DNA from: Enhydrobacter aerosaccus
GTDB lineage: Bacteria; Pseudomonadota; Alphaproteobacteria; Reyranellales; Reyranellaceae
Direction of reading: 5' to 3'
Assembly (NCBI RefSeq): GCF_900167455.1
Contig: NZ_FUWJ01000002.1
Location: forward strand, 175,584-239,583
Length of the DNA: 64,000 bases
Shown here: positions 38,369-46,980 of the stretch, in pieces
How positions within the stretch are numbered: the stretch's first letter is position 1
Layout: the number at the start of each line of letters is the position of its first letter
Notes under the pieces: model-generated
Told to the model about the DNA's origin: nothing
The model's input: the letters and a program-made list of their open reading frames with translations, nothing else
Databases searched by the model: none
Program-made: the position numbers and the translations under genes

Positions 38369-40015
38369 ATGGACGCTCAAGTCAAGAAGGCAGCCGATCT
38401 GGATGTGTTGGTCGTCGGGGCTGGATTCTCCGGCCTTTACATCCTGCATGAACTGGTGAAACGAAACTACAAGGTCCATCTATTCGACGATGGTGAGGGG
38501 CCTGGAGGAACTTGGGATAAGAACCATTACCCCGGGGCACGCGTTGACTCGGAGGTGTGGGTCTACCAGTACACCGACCCGGCGCTTTGGAAGGATTATT
38601 ATTTCACGGAGAAATTCCCAGGCTGGAGGGAGCTGAAGTCCTACTTCAACTATGTCGCGGACAAATGGGGCATCCGTCCCTACATGACCTTCAAGACCAG
38701 GGTCATCGGCACGACGTTCGACGAGGCAAACGGTGTTTGGCAGGTACGGACGAGCGACGGCCAGAGCCTGACCGCCCGATATCTTGTGCTTGGAATGGGA
38801 TCGACAACGCAGCCGGTCACGCCGTCCTTCCCCGGCGCGGAGACTTTTAAGGGGCAATCCTATCATTCGGCACGTTGGCCGCGCGACGGCGTCTCGATGA
38901 AAGGCAAGCGAGTTGCTGTCATCGGGACGGGTGCTTCAGGCGTGCAGATCATCCAGGAAGCGTCACGCGAGGCGGAGCATCTCACCGTCTACCAGCGGAC
39001 CCCGAACCTTGCTCTACCGATGGGGCAGGAGAAGTATACTCGGGAGGAATACGAGAAACTTAAGGCGATGTTCCCGCCAGTGATGGAGAGAACGAAGCAA
39101 ACATTTGCCGGCTTTGCCTATGATTTGATCTACAAGCCGTGGAATGAGATGAGCGCAGATGAGCGCCAGAAAATCATGCGCTTTAACTGGGATCAGAAAG
39201 GCTTCACCTTTTGGCTCGCCGCGCCGGCGGATTTATTCTTCGATGAAGAATGCAATCGTGCGCACTATAACTTCTGGCGGGACGAGACGCGCAAGCTGAT
39301 CAAGAAGGAACATTTAATCGAGGTTCTGGCCCCGACCGAGCCGCCCCACCCCTTCGGAACGAAACGCCCCTGCCTCCAGCAGTGGTATTTCGACCTTTAT
39401 AATCAGGACAATGTCGATCTCGTTAACCTGAAGGCCACACCGATCGAGAGGATCACCGAGAAAGGAATTGTATCCGGAGGCAAGGAGCACGAGGTCGATA
39501 TAATCGTTTATGCCATCGGCTTCGACACATGTACCGGCGCTATCTCTGCGGTCGACATCAAGGATGCGCGTGGCCGGACGGTGGGCGATCTGTGGAAAGA
39601 GCAGTCTCTGACGTATCTAGGCAAGGCAGTGCCCGGCTATCCAAACCTGCTCTACACTTACGCGCTTCAGTCCCCCTCGGCCTTCGTCAATGGGCCGACT
39701 GGCGCTGAACTCGAGGGCGACTGGGTGGTGAAGTTCATTGAGAACATGGACAAAATGGGCATCCGCCGATTCGAGGCTAGTCGCGACGCGGCCGAAGCAT
39801 GGGGCAAGCGCTGCCATGACCTAGGCGAAATGAGCCTCTTTGTAAAGGCGAAATCGTGGTACATGGCAGCAAATGTTCCGGGCAAACGGCCTGAGATCCA
39901 GCCATTTATCGGCGGACAGCCGGCCTATCGCGCCGCGTTGTACGAGGAGTTGGACAAGGGCTTTCCCAACTTCGTGCTTGTCAAGAAGCATGCCGAAGAA
40001 ATCGCCGCACAGTGA
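38369..40015 (+). CDS. Flavin-containing Baeyer-Villiger monooxygenase
   Basis: The 548-residue protein has the FAD loop VVGAGFSGLYILHEL (residues 15-29), the Baeyer-Villiger fingerprint FKGQSYHSARWP at 160-171 (F-x-G-x-x-x-H-x-x-x-W-P) and the NADPH loop VIGTGASGVQII (184-195). It inserts one oxygen from O2 beside a carbonyl, turning ketones into esters or lactones. The length matches cyclohexanone and cyclopentanone monooxygenases. AAGAGGGGAA precedes ATG 38369. It follows a matching hydrolase and alcohol dehydrogenase. Confidence 0.93.
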   Translation: MDAQVKKAADLDVLVVGAGFSGLYILHELVKRNYKVHLFDDGEGPGGTWDKNHYPGARVDSEVWVYQYTDPALWKDYYFTEKFPGWRELKSYFNYVADKWGIRPYMTFKTRVIGTTFDEANGVWQVRTSDGQSLTARYLVLGMGSTTQPVTPSFPGAETFKGQSYHSARWPRDGVSMKGKRVAVIGTGASGVQIIQEASREAEHLTVYQRTPNLALPMGQEKYTREEYEKLKAMFPPVMERTKQTFAGFAYDLIYKPWNEMSADERQKIMRFNWDQKGFTFWLAAPADLFFDEECNRAHYNFWRDETRKLIKKEHLIEVLAPTEPPHPFGTKRPCLQQWYFDLYNQDNVDLVNLKATPIERITEKGIVSGGKEHEVDIIVYAIGFDTCTGAISAVDIKDARGRTVGDLWKEQSLTYLGKAVPGYPNLLYTYALQSPSAFVNGPTGAELEGDWVVKFIENMDKMGIRRFEASRDAAEAWGKRCHDLGEMSLFVKAKSWYMAANVPGKRPEIQPFIGGQPAYRAALYEELDKGFPNFVLVKKHAEEIAAQ

Positions 40016-40103
40016 TTTCTTCTCGATGCGGGCGTCGGCAAACTCATGCTGTCGCCCGTGGTTCCAACCGGACGAATTCGCGAGGCAAAACAACATATCG
40101 CGA

Positions 40104-40178
40104 GCAAAGTAGCGATCGTCACTGGCGGCGGGTCGGAAATCGGGCGAGCAACTGCGTCGCTCTTGGCTGATACCAACC
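40104..40178 (+). pseudogene. N-terminal fragment of a short-chain dehydrogenase
   Basis: About 25 codons ([24 protein letters not shown]) carry the SDR cofactor loop and then end where IS-related sequence begins. This looks like the next gene of the catabolic cluster, cut off by the IS110-type insertion. Confidence 0.6.
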
Positions 40179-40292
40179 TGCGGGGTGGCTGACTCATGTG
40201 AGGGATTCCCGACGCGGGGGAATGTGGTTCACCATGGTAAACATCAGGATGTTGGCCATGGCCCCCCCCCCCGCTGCGGGATGAGTGAGCAA

Positions 40293-40706
40293 TATGGCGT
40301 GGGATCAGGTCCACTGACGGCGCTCGCGTTCCGGGCGCCGATCGACCAGCCCGAGCGGTTCAGGAAATCGAGGGACGTCGGCGCTCATCTGGGGCTCACC
40401 CCACGACGCTACCAGTCCCACGAGACGGATCTTCAAGGGCGGATCAGCTGATGTGGCGACGAACTGACGCGAACGGCGCTCTACGAAGCGGCGCATTCGC
40501 TCCTCATTCGCAGCAAGAAATGGTGCCTTGCGGGCATGGGCATGAAGATCGCCAAACGTCGTGGAATGGCGCGCCCGCGTGTCGCGGTCGGTCGCAAACT
40601 CGCAACAATTTTGCACCGTATGTGGATCGACGATGCGGAATTCCGCTTCGGTCACGAACCGGCGGCGACCCCAGACGTCAAGACGATCACCGTCGTCGCG
40701 GCCTAA
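40293..40706 (+). pseudogene. IS110-family transposase, C-terminal part
   Basis: The reading frame [20 protein letters not shown], then [19 protein letters not shown] is the Transposase_20 domain of IS110 proteins. It continues after an in-frame TGA (40449-40451, where a Lys or Arg codon is expected) with CGDELTRTALYEAAHSLLIRS and ends ITVVAA with TAA at 40704-40706. The N-terminal DEDD half is missing. An 11-base C tract (40262-40272) stands just upstream. The IS630 element begins right at the stop codon. Confidence 0.8.
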
Positions 40707-40722
40707 TACCAATCCTCTGTGA

Positions 40723-41144
40723 TCAGAACCCGTGCGCCCAGTCGCGCAATCCCAGGGTCATGATGCGCCAGGGTTGGTCCTCGAGTTTGTTCCATGCGTC
40801 CGCGCAATGGTCGACGATGTCGTCGTAGCAGGCGAACACTCGGTTCGAGAGCCAGTTGTCGCGCATGAACTCCCAGACGTTTTCCTGCGGGTTCAGCTCC
40901 GGGCATTTGGCGGGCAGCGGCACGATGGTGATGTTGGGCGGCACAGCAAGCCGCTCCGACATGTGCCAGCCGGCCTGGTCCCAGTAGCAGCGCCGCGTGG
41001 CGGCCCGGCGCGACCTTGGCCGAGATCTCGGCCAAGTGCAGGTCCATCGCTTCGACGTTGCACCATGGCAGGATGAGCCCGGCCGCCTTGCCGTCCTGCG
41101 GGCAGATGGCGCCGAAGATGTAGGTCGAAGCCGTGCGCTGGTCG
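40723..41144 (-). pseudogene. IS630 transposase, C-terminal half
   Basis: The segments RTASTYIFGAICPQDGKAAG and HLAEISAKVAPGRHA are followed, one frame over, by YWDQAGWHMSERLAVP and CPELNPQENVWEFMRDNW, the DDE-domain end of IS630 transposases. The frame change is explained by a single extra G near 41003 (CTGGGACCAG for CTGGACCAG). The 5' half continues at 46988 after removal of the inserted IS66 and one 8-bp repeat, reading APHDQ-RTASTY without a break. Confidence 0.85.
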
Positions 41145-41192
41145 GTAACCGTCCGGTCTGACGCGCGGCTGTGGGAGATTGACGCTGCTGTG

Positions 41193-42758
41193 TCAGGCGG
41201 CCGCGAGGGTTTCCGATTTGTCGCTGATGAGGTCGCGGCAATGCCAGGGCAGCAGATCGGCGACACGGTTGATCGGATGTGTTGCGATGCGCTCGAGGAG
41301 GTGGCGCAGATAGGCTTCCGGCTCGACATCGTTGAGCCGCGCAGTTGCGATCAGGGAAGCGATGGCTGCAGCGCGCACGCCACCTGCGTCGGATCCCGCA
41401 AACAGCCAGTTTTTCCGACCCAAGGCGATCGGCCGGATCGCGCGTTCGACGGGGTTGTTGTCGATCTCGATGGTGCCGTCATCGGTGTAGCGTGTCAGTG
41501 CCGTCCAGCGGGCGAGCGCGTAACGGAGTGCGGCCGCGAGATCACCGCGCTGCGGAACGCGCCGCAGCGTTGCCTCCAGCCAAGTCTTTATGTCCGCGAG
41601 CAGCGGCCCGGCTCTCGTCTGGCGGGCGTGGCGGCGGTCGTTGGGCGGCCGGCCGCGGATCTCGCCCTCGATCGCGTAGAGACCCCGGATCCGGTTCAGC
41701 GCCTCGGTCGCCAGCGGCGCTTTGCCGGTCGCATGCAGGTCGAAGAACTTGCGTCGCACATGCGCCCAGCACGCGGCTTCGACGATGCTCCCCCCATCGT
41801 AGAGCCCGTTGAACCCAGCGTAGCCATCCGCGTGCAGCACGCCTTTGAACGCGGCGAGATGGCTGCGCGGATGGTCGCCCCGGCGATCCGGGCTGTAGCG
41901 GTAGAGCACGGCAGGTGCGGCCGCCCCGGCATAGGGCCGCTCATCGCGCAGATAGGCCCACAGGCGACCGGTTTTGGTCTTTCCCGCGCCCGGGGCCAGC
42001 ACCGGCACTGGCGTGTCGTCGGCATGCACCCGCTCGCCCGCCATGACATGGCGTTCGAGCGCATCGATCAGCGGGCGCAGCAGGGCGCTGCACTGGCCCA
42101 CCCAATCCGCCAGCGTCGAGCGCTCGAGGTCTACGCCTGACCGCTCGTAGATCTCGCTTTGCCGATACAGCGGCAGATGATCGGCGAACTTCGCGACGAG
42201 CACGTGGGCGAGCAGCGCCGGCGAGGCGCGCCCGCGACGGATCGGCAGGTCCGGCACGGGTGCCTGGCTGATGCCCTCGCACGTCCGGCAGGAGAATTTT
42301 GGCCGGACGTGACGGATCACCCGGAACGACGCCGGCACGTAGTCGAGCACCTCCGTGACATCCTCGCCGAGCCTGCGCAGCGCGCCGCCGCACTGCGGAC
42401 ATGTGCACGCGGTCTCATGGGTCACCGTCATCCGCGGCAGATGATCGGGCAGCGGACGCCGCGCCGGCAGTTCGTGCGAGGCACCGGCCGGAGTCACCCG
42501 CGCGCTACCGGTCAACGCCTCGTTCCGAGCGGCACCGGCCTCGAGGTCCTCCAGCGCCAGCGTCAGCTGTGCGATCTCGGCGGCGATCTTCTCGGAGGAG
42601 CGGCCGAACTGCATACGCCGCAGTCGTTCGAGTTGCAGCTGCATCGCCGCGATCCTATCGCGCTGCGCGATCAGTTCCGCGTCCTGCCGCGCGATCGTCG
42701 CCGCCTGCGCTTCGATCAGCGCGCGCACGTCGCTCGGGAGGGAGGAGAGATCAATCAC
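41193..42758 (-). CDS. tnpC: IS66 transposase TnpC
   Basis: The protein has 521 residues from GTG 42758; a TTG at 42800 would add 14. In order it has a leucine-rich helical N-terminus (ALIEAQAATIARQDAEL...RDRIAAMQLQLERL), a zinc-finger with CTCPQCGGALRRLG and CRTCEG, and the DDE core (VHADDTPVPVL, HADGYAGFNGLY, IDNNPVERAIRPIALGRKNW). A C-terminal IS66_C tail completes it. It appears intact. With tnpB broken, the element probably cannot move by itself. Confidence 0.92.
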   Translation of the reverse strand: MIDLSSLPSDVRALIEAQAATIARQDAELIAQRDRIAAMQLQLERLRRMQFGRSSEKIAAEIAQLTLALEDLEAGAARNEALTGSARVTPAGASHELPARRPLPDHLPRMTVTHETACTCPQCGGALRRLGEDVTEVLDYVPASFRVIRHVRPKFSCRTCEGISQAPVPDLPIRRGRASPALLAHVLVAKFADHLPLYRQSEIYERSGVDLERSTLADWVGQCSALLRPLIDALERHVMAGERVHADDTPVPVLAPGAGKTKTGRLWAYLRDERPYAGAAAPAVLYRYSPDRRGDHPRSHLAAFKGVLHADGYAGFNGLYDGGSIVEAACWAHVRRKFFDLHATGKAPLATEALNRIRGLYAIEGEIRGRPPNDRRHARQTRAGPLLADIKTWLEATLRRVPQRGDLAAALRYALARWTALTRYTDDGTIEIDNNPVERAIRPIALGRKNWLFAGSDAGGVRAAAIASLIATARLNDVEPEAYLRHLLERIATHPINRVADLLPWHCRDLISDKSETLAAA

Positions 42759-42809
42759 AACGCGGATCGTGCCGAATTCTTCCGCGTCGCCGCAACGCAA
42801 AGCCGCAGC

Positions 42810-42920
42810 TCAGCCCGCCATCTCCGGCTGCCACGTGCGCGACGGTAGTTGCGCGGGCGTCAGTGTCACCGCACCGTCCTTCGCCTGAGGCCAGACAAAG
42901 CGCCCGCGCTCGAGCCGCTT
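42810..42920 (-). pseudogene. tnpB: IS66 TnpB, C-terminal fragment
   Basis: The frame reads KRLERGRFVWPQAKDGAVTL and then TPAQLPSRTWQPEMAG with a stop. It is the C-terminal third of TnpB, with about 13 residues missing between TPAQL and RTWQPE compared with family members as I remember them. The rest of the gene is at 46300-46503, on the other side of the inserted cassette. Confidence 0.85.
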
Positions 42921-42967
42921 GTACCTCAACTGAGAATGCAGACTCTTCGAATGCAGCGCGGCAGTTT

Positions 42968-43243
42968 GTGCAGGTGATGCATCCATTCCACCCACTGTTC
43001 GGGCGGCAGCTTCCTTGCGTCGGCAAACGATACAACCGGTATGGCGAACGCCTCTTACTGCAGGGCGACAGCGCCACCGTATGGTCGGTTCCTCCGCAAT
43101 GGACCGATCGTGCGAGCCCGGATCCAGAGATCGTCATCGGTCACGGACGGGCACTTTTGCGTGCTGTCGACCTGATGGAGCTAGCCAGCTTGGTGAAGCG
43201 CCTTTCCGACAGAGCAGCCTCGCGATCGCGCCGCAAACCGTAA
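42968..43243 (+). CDS. DUF5372-like small protein of the recombinase cassette
   Basis: The 91-residue protein reads VQVMHPFHPLFGRQLPCVGK at the start, then YGERLLLQGDSATVWSVPPQWTD and GRALLRAVDLMELASLVKRL. I recognise the HPFHPLFGR and PxxWTD pattern as that of DUF5372, a family seen beside transposon recombinases. The function is unknown. GTG 42968 is used here; ATG 42977 is the alternative. The gene starts 47 bp inside the left cassette boundary. Confidence 0.7.
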   Translation: MQVMHPFHPLFGRQLPCVGKRYNRYGERLLLQGDSATVWSVPPQWTDRASPDPEIVIGHGRALLRAVDLMELASLVKRLSDRAASRSRRKP

Positions 43244-43353
43244 GGATGATTACGCCGCACATGTAAGGTGATTAATGCCGCAACAATCTTCTTATGTCTG
43301 TATCGTTCCCCAAAAATCTGGCGTCTTATGTGCCATCGACGGCTGTCGCGGAC

Positions 43354-43382
43354 TTGACATCTGCACATTTTGCGGCATAAAT
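43354..43382 (+). promoter_or_regulatory. Strong sigma-70-like promoter
   Basis: TTGACA (43354-43359) and ATAAAT (43377-43382) are separated by exactly 17 bp, 37 bp before the HTH gene start. AT-richness here contrasts with the surrounding sequence. It probably drives the HTH, 77-residue and recombinase genes. Confidence 0.55.
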
Positions 43383-43419
43383 CTAATTACGCGAATGATT
43401 CGCGCGCTCGGAGCGGACG

Positions 43420-43881
43420 GTGCCGGCGAAGCACGACAGCAAGCGCTCGAAGACCGACGCCCTCCTCGAGGACGGCACGCTCAATCCGACGCCCGAGAAG
43501 GTGCGCGATCCAAAGTTTCAGGGAAGCGAGTTTTTCGATCCGCACGACGCCGTGCAGGTCAAGTACGAGATGCTGCGTCGCGTCTCCATCGACAACGCCT
43601 CGGTGACCGACATTTCCGACGAGTGTGGCGTTTCCAGGCCGACCTATTACCAAGCGAAGGCGAACTTCGATGCGGCAGGGATTGCGGGACTGGTCCCAAA
43701 GAGGCCAGGCCCCCACGGCCCCCACAAGGTCCACGGCGAGGTTCTTGCGTTCCTACAGGCACGGCTGGTCCCGGGCGAGCCGGTTCGCGCTCGGGGGCTT
43801 GCAAGGTTGATCCGCGACGAGCTCGGCATCGAGGTTCATCCCAGGACGATCGAGCGAGCATTAAAAAAAACTGCCGGATGA
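43420..43881 (+). CDS. Helix-turn-helix protein of the recombinase cassette
   Basis: The 153-residue protein starts at GTG 43420, with CGGAGCGG 6 bp upstream. A charged N-terminus is followed by an HTH in VSIDNASVTDISDECGVSRPTYYQAK (about 49-74), which resembles the DNA-binding part of transposase or helix-turn-helix_28/29 proteins. A second winged part is RGLARLIRDELGIEVHPRTIERAL. It may regulate the cassette or guide the recombinase. The gene ends in a run of eight A bases, where a frame change would join it to the next reading frame. Confidence 0.75.
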   Translation: MPAKHDSKRSKTDALLEDGTLNPTPEKVRDPKFQGSEFFDPHDAVQVKYEMLRRVSIDNASVTDISDECGVSRPTYYQAKANFDAAGIAGLVPKRPGPHGPHKVHGEVLAFLQARLVPGEPVRARGLARLIRDELGIEVHPRTIERALKKTAG

Positions 43882-43939
43882 ACACGCCACGACACTGGCG
43901 TGTTCGATCCCATCGTCCGCCATTGCGGCCCAGTATGAG

Positions 43940-44173
43940 GTGCTGCGCATGGCGGCTCTCGGCGAGGCGCTACCGCTTACGGCCCGCAGTGGCCTCATGC
44001 TCTTTCTGCGTCGGGGCATGTGGGGTTGGACGCAGACGCTGGTCGCCGCAAGCCCCGTTCAACAGCCAGTTCATACATCATCGCTCACTCCACCAGTGCG
44101 TAACGAGCGCACAGCTATCGTTCATGTGCTGGCGACAATCGCGATGAGCACCCACGATCGGAGAACACCATGA
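43940..44173 (+). CDS. 77-residue protein coupled to the recombinase
   Basis: Starting at GTG 43940, the protein contains MAALGEALPLTARSGLMLFL followed by RRGMWGWTQTL and ends [14 protein letters not shown] have no domain for it. I recall similar short reading frames next to this recombinase type in other genomes. Its stop overlaps the recombinase ATG (ATGA), which favours real translation. Upstream codons QYEVLR in the same frame suggest the protein may begin earlier or arise by slippage from the HTH gene. Confidence 0.6.
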   Translation: MLRMAALGEALPLTARSGLMLFLRRGMWGWTQTLVAASPVQQPVHTSSLTPPVRNERTAIVHVLATIAMSTHDRRTP

Positions 44174-46287
44174 AGGAGTCTCTCAAGGTTCAGCCTCACC
44201 ACCTCGAACGCGGTGCCTACCTGTACATTCGTCAGTCCTCGATGCGACAAGTCATCGAGAACGTCGAGAGCGCGAAGCGGCAATATGCACTTCGTGGACG
44301 CGCAATTGCCCTTGGCTGGCGCGACGAGCAAATCGTCGTCATCGACAGTGATCAAGGCGAGTCCGGTGCATCGGCTGCCTGGCGCGAAGGCTTTCAGCGC
44401 CTGGTCAGCGACGTCGGCATGGGGCACGCCGGTATCGTGATGGGCCTGGAGGTCTCCCGCCTGGCGCGGAACAATGCCGATTGGCAGCGTTTGCTGGAGA
44501 TCTGCGCCCTGGCCGACACCCTAATCCTCGATGAGGATGGCATCTACGATCCGTCAACCTTCAATGACCGCCTCCTGCTCGGGCTCAAGGGCACAATGAG
44601 TGAGGCCGAGTTGCATGTGATCAAAGCAAGGCTACGCGGCGGAATCCTCAACAAGGTTAGGCGCGGCGAGTACCACTGCGTCTTGCCAACCGGGCTGATC
44701 TATGGCCAGTCCGGCAACGTGACGCTCGATCCCGACTCGCAGGTCAGGGAGACAATCGACCATTTCTTCGACACGTTCTCTCGCGTCGGCTCCGCATGCC
44801 AAACCGTCAAGGCCTTTCGCAGGGAAGGCCTTCTGTTTCCCTCGCGTCTACGCAACAGCGAGACCACGGTTTTTCGGCCATTGACCGCATCGACGGCGAT
44901 ACGCGTCCTGAACAACCCACGCTACGCCGGCGCCTACGCCTATGGGCGCCGGCGCTATCGACGAGCCATCGACGGTAAAAAGACCCTGCAGCGGCGTGAG
45001 CACGATGACTGGCTGGCTTGCATCCCGGATGCCCATCCCGGCTACATCACTTGGGAGCAATTCCAGGAGAATCTCAAGATTCTCAAGACCAACGGTCGAG
45101 GATATGAGTTGGCGCGCGCGTCGCCTCCGCGGGAAGGTACGGCGCTGCTGCAAGGACGGGCGGTGTGCGGGCGATGCGGTAAACATTTCCGCATCCGCTA
45201 CGCTGCCCGGCGCGGACGGCTGGATGCCTGGTACGTCTGTGACCGCGCTCACGGGTATCGCGGCGAGCCCAACTGCCAGTCAATCGCCGGGCCTCCGATC
45301 GATAATGCCATTGGCATGCTGATTGCCGAACAGATGACGCCGGCCGCCGTCGAGTTGACGCTCGAGATCCGCAGGGAGATCGAAGCCCGGCACGAAGAAG
45401 CAGATCGGCTGCGCTGTCGAGCGATCGAACGCGCCCACATCGAAGCGGACCTCGCCCAGCGCCGCTTCATGTTGGTCGACCCCAATAATCGCCTCGTCGC
45501 TGACACGCTCGAAGGCGAATGGAACGAGAAGCTCCGCGTGTTGGCCAAAGCCCGCGAAGATCGAGAGCGCGCACGAGAGCAGGATCAGCTCGTCCTCGAT
45601 GAAGCTGTCCGCGAGCGGCTGATCGCGATGACGGTAGACTTCAGCAAGCTCTGGGCAGATCCGGATACGCCGGACCGTGAACGCAAACGGTTGCTCGCCC
45701 ACATCATTGAGGATGTCACCCTCGTCAAAATGCCGGCGGAAGGCACCACCAGGATCCACGTCCGCTTCAAGGGCGGCAAAATCCAAACGCTCACCACAAT
45801 GAGCCCAAAATCTTCCGCGCAGCAGGTAAAGACGCCGTCCGGCATCGTCGAACTGGTCGACAAGCTCCTCGACAGACACATCTATGCAGAGATCGCCGAA
45901 CTCCTCAACCAGCAGGGCTATCGCCCAGGAGGATCGGCGCGGCGCGGCCGCCGCGATGCCCGCTTCACAGCCTTGCTGGTCGCCTATCTCGTCCATCGGT
46001 ACGGCTTGCGCTCGCGCTATGACCGTCTGCGAGATCGCGGAATGCTGACAAAACGGGAAGCCGCGGCACGCCTCAACATCCACGAAACGACCCTCGCCAG
46101 GTGGGCTGAACATGGACTCGTCACCAGGCATGCCTACAATGCGCACTATTGCCTGTACGAGGTTCCCGCATCGAACGTGCCACGCAAGCAATGCAGTCGA
46201 TGGAATCGTCTTGTCGATCGAGCCGCCGCCCTCAAGACGGCAATGGCGCCAAAACCCTCAACTGTGGCTGAAGGAGGCGTAGTATGA
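44170..46287 (+). CDS. Large serine recombinase with C-terminal HTH
   Basis: The protein has 705 residues. The resolvase domain has [11 protein letters not shown] (catalytic Ser23) and [22 protein letters not shown] Recombinase domain follows ([10 protein letters not shown]...[19 protein letters not shown]), then a zinc ribbon with [10 protein letters not shown] and a later Cys pair. A long charged coiled coil spans about 395-480. Unusually, there is an added C-terminal region with [25 protein letters not shown], a MerR-like HTH. It would mobilise the cassette by site-specific recombination. Confidence 0.92.
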   Translation: MKESLKVQPHHLERGAYLYIRQSSMRQVIENVESAKRQYALRGRAIALGWRDEQIVVIDSDQGESGASAAWREGFQRLVSDVGMGHAGIVMGLEVSRLARNNADWQRLLEICALADTLILDEDGIYDPSTFNDRLLLGLKGTMSEAELHVIKARLRGGILNKVRRGEYHCVLPTGLIYGQSGNVTLDPDSQVRETIDHFFDTFSRVGSACQTVKAFRREGLLFPSRLRNSETTVFRPLTASTAIRVLNNPRYAGAYAYGRRRYRRAIDGKKTLQRREHDDWLACIPDAHPGYITWEQFQENLKILKTNGRGYELARASPPREGTALLQGRAVCGRCGKHFRIRYAARRGRLDAWYVCDRAHGYRGEPNCQSIAGPPIDNAIGMLIAEQMTPAAVELTLEIRREIEARHEEADRLRCRAIERAHIEADLAQRRFMLVDPNNRLVADTLEGEWNEKLRVLAKAREDRERAREQDQLVLDEAVRERLIAMTVDFSKLWADPDTPDRERKRLLAHIIEDVTLVKMPAEGTTRIHVRFKGGKIQTLTTMSPKSSAQQVKTPSGIVELVDKLLDRHIYAEIAELLNQQGYRPGGSARRGRRDARFTALLVAYLVHRYGLRSRYDRLRDRGMLTKREAAARLNIHETTLARWAEHGLVTRHAYNAHYCLYEVPASNVPRKQCSRWNRLVDRAAALKTAMAPKPSTVAEGGVV

Positions 46288-46299
46288 ATGCACGTAGTT

Positions 46300-46503
46300 G
46301 GCGAACAGGCACATCCCCTGACCATCCCAGAAGAGAACCTTCACCAGATCGCCCCGTCGGCCTCGGAAGACGAACAGGTGGCCGCAGAACGGGTCCTGTC
46401 CGAGCACCTGCTGCACCTGCCGCGAAAGGCCGTCGAAGCCGCGCCGCATATCGGTGGCCCCCGCGGCCAGCCAGACCCGTGTGCCGCCCGGCAGCGAGAT
46501 CAC
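46300..46503 (-). pseudogene. tnpB: IS66 TnpB, N-terminal fragment
   Basis: From GTG 46503 (GTGA overlap with the tnpA stop) the frame reads [20 protein letters not shown] and then [35 protein letters not shown] and MCLFA. It then runs into cassette sequence ([13 protein letters not shown]). This is the first two-thirds of TnpB (Orf2 family). Confidence 0.9.
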
Positions 46504-46922
46504 TCGCGCAGTGCCGCGAGGATGCGCCGGAGCGCCCGCGCGTCGACATGCTGATCGACACGGACTGTGCAGCCGTTCGGCAACGTGATCTCGATCGGCT
46601 GCGGCGCCGGCCTGCGATGAACCGCAGCCTCCGGCATCACCGGAGCCGTAGCCTCCGACGCTACGCAAACCGGCAAAAGCGGGGACGCTCGCTCCGTCGG
46701 ACCGATGCGCAAACCCTGCCGGCGCCAACGGTAGAGCAAGCTCGAGCAGATTCCATGACGGCGCGCCACGTCATGCACGCGCGCCCCCGGCTGCGATGCC
46801 TCCGCAATCAGACGTGCCTTCTCAGCATCGCTGTAACTGCGCCGCCGTTCGTGGCCGGTGATGACCTCGATGAACTGCGTCGCACTGGTGCTGTCCCTAG
46901 GGATAGCCTCGAGCTTGTCCAT
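46500..46922 (-). CDS. tnpA: IS66 TnpA (Orf1)
   Basis: The 140-residue protein starts at ATG 46922; a GTG at 46952 is possible. Its HTH_Tnp_1-type domain reads [20 protein letters not shown] followed by [23 protein letters not shown]. The C-terminal part [25 protein letters not shown] is typical of IS66 Orf1. It is the accessory gene of the element and overlaps tnpB by 4 bp. Confidence 0.88.
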   Translation of the reverse strand: MDKLEAIPRDSTSATQFIEVITGHERRRSYSDAEKARLIAEASQPGARVHDVARRHGICSSLLYRWRRQGLRIGPTERASPLLPVCVASEATAPVMPEAAVHRRPAPQPIEITLPNGCTVRVDQHVDARALRRILAALRE

Positions 46923-46980
46923 GCCACTGGTGTCCAAGCCCTCGAGCAACACGACAAGGTGGCCGACACCGGGCGGTTAC

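Larger units (their letters stand above)
42919..46297 (+). mobile_element. Four-gene serine-recombinase cassette inserted in tnpB
   Basis: Joining the IS66 sequences on both sides restores ccgcTTGgcgaac, which encodes the normal TnpB stretch CLFA-KRLERG. The cassette therefore spans 3379 bp with TTG present at both junctions (42919-42921 and 46298-46300), fitting a 2-3 bp crossover core. Four plus-strand genes fill it and the recombinase stop is only 10 bp from the right junction. The short motifs CTCAACTG and GAATGCA occur near both ends and may be recombinase contacts. Confidence 0.8.
41145..46980. mobile_element. IS66-family element, interrupted by a recombinase cassette
   Basis: The ends are gtaaccgtccggt at 41145 and the complement gtaaccgcccggt ending at 46980, an inverted repeat. 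Both sides carry the same 8-bp duplication gctggtcg (41137-41144 and 46981-46988), the size typical for IS66. Inside, minus strand, are tnpA, tnpB (split) and tnpC. Without the 3379-bp cassette the element is 2457 bp long, normal for the family. Confidence 0.92.

Noticed and set aside
40262..40272. 11-base C tract as a phase-variation switch
   Set aside because: It stands upstream of a dead IS110 fragment with no functional gene to switch, and may also be a sequencing artefact.
46258..46299. Extended C-terminus of TnpB ([13 protein letters not shown]) as a new protein end
   Set aside because: These codons belong to the inserted cassette; the other part of tnpB is at 42810-42920.
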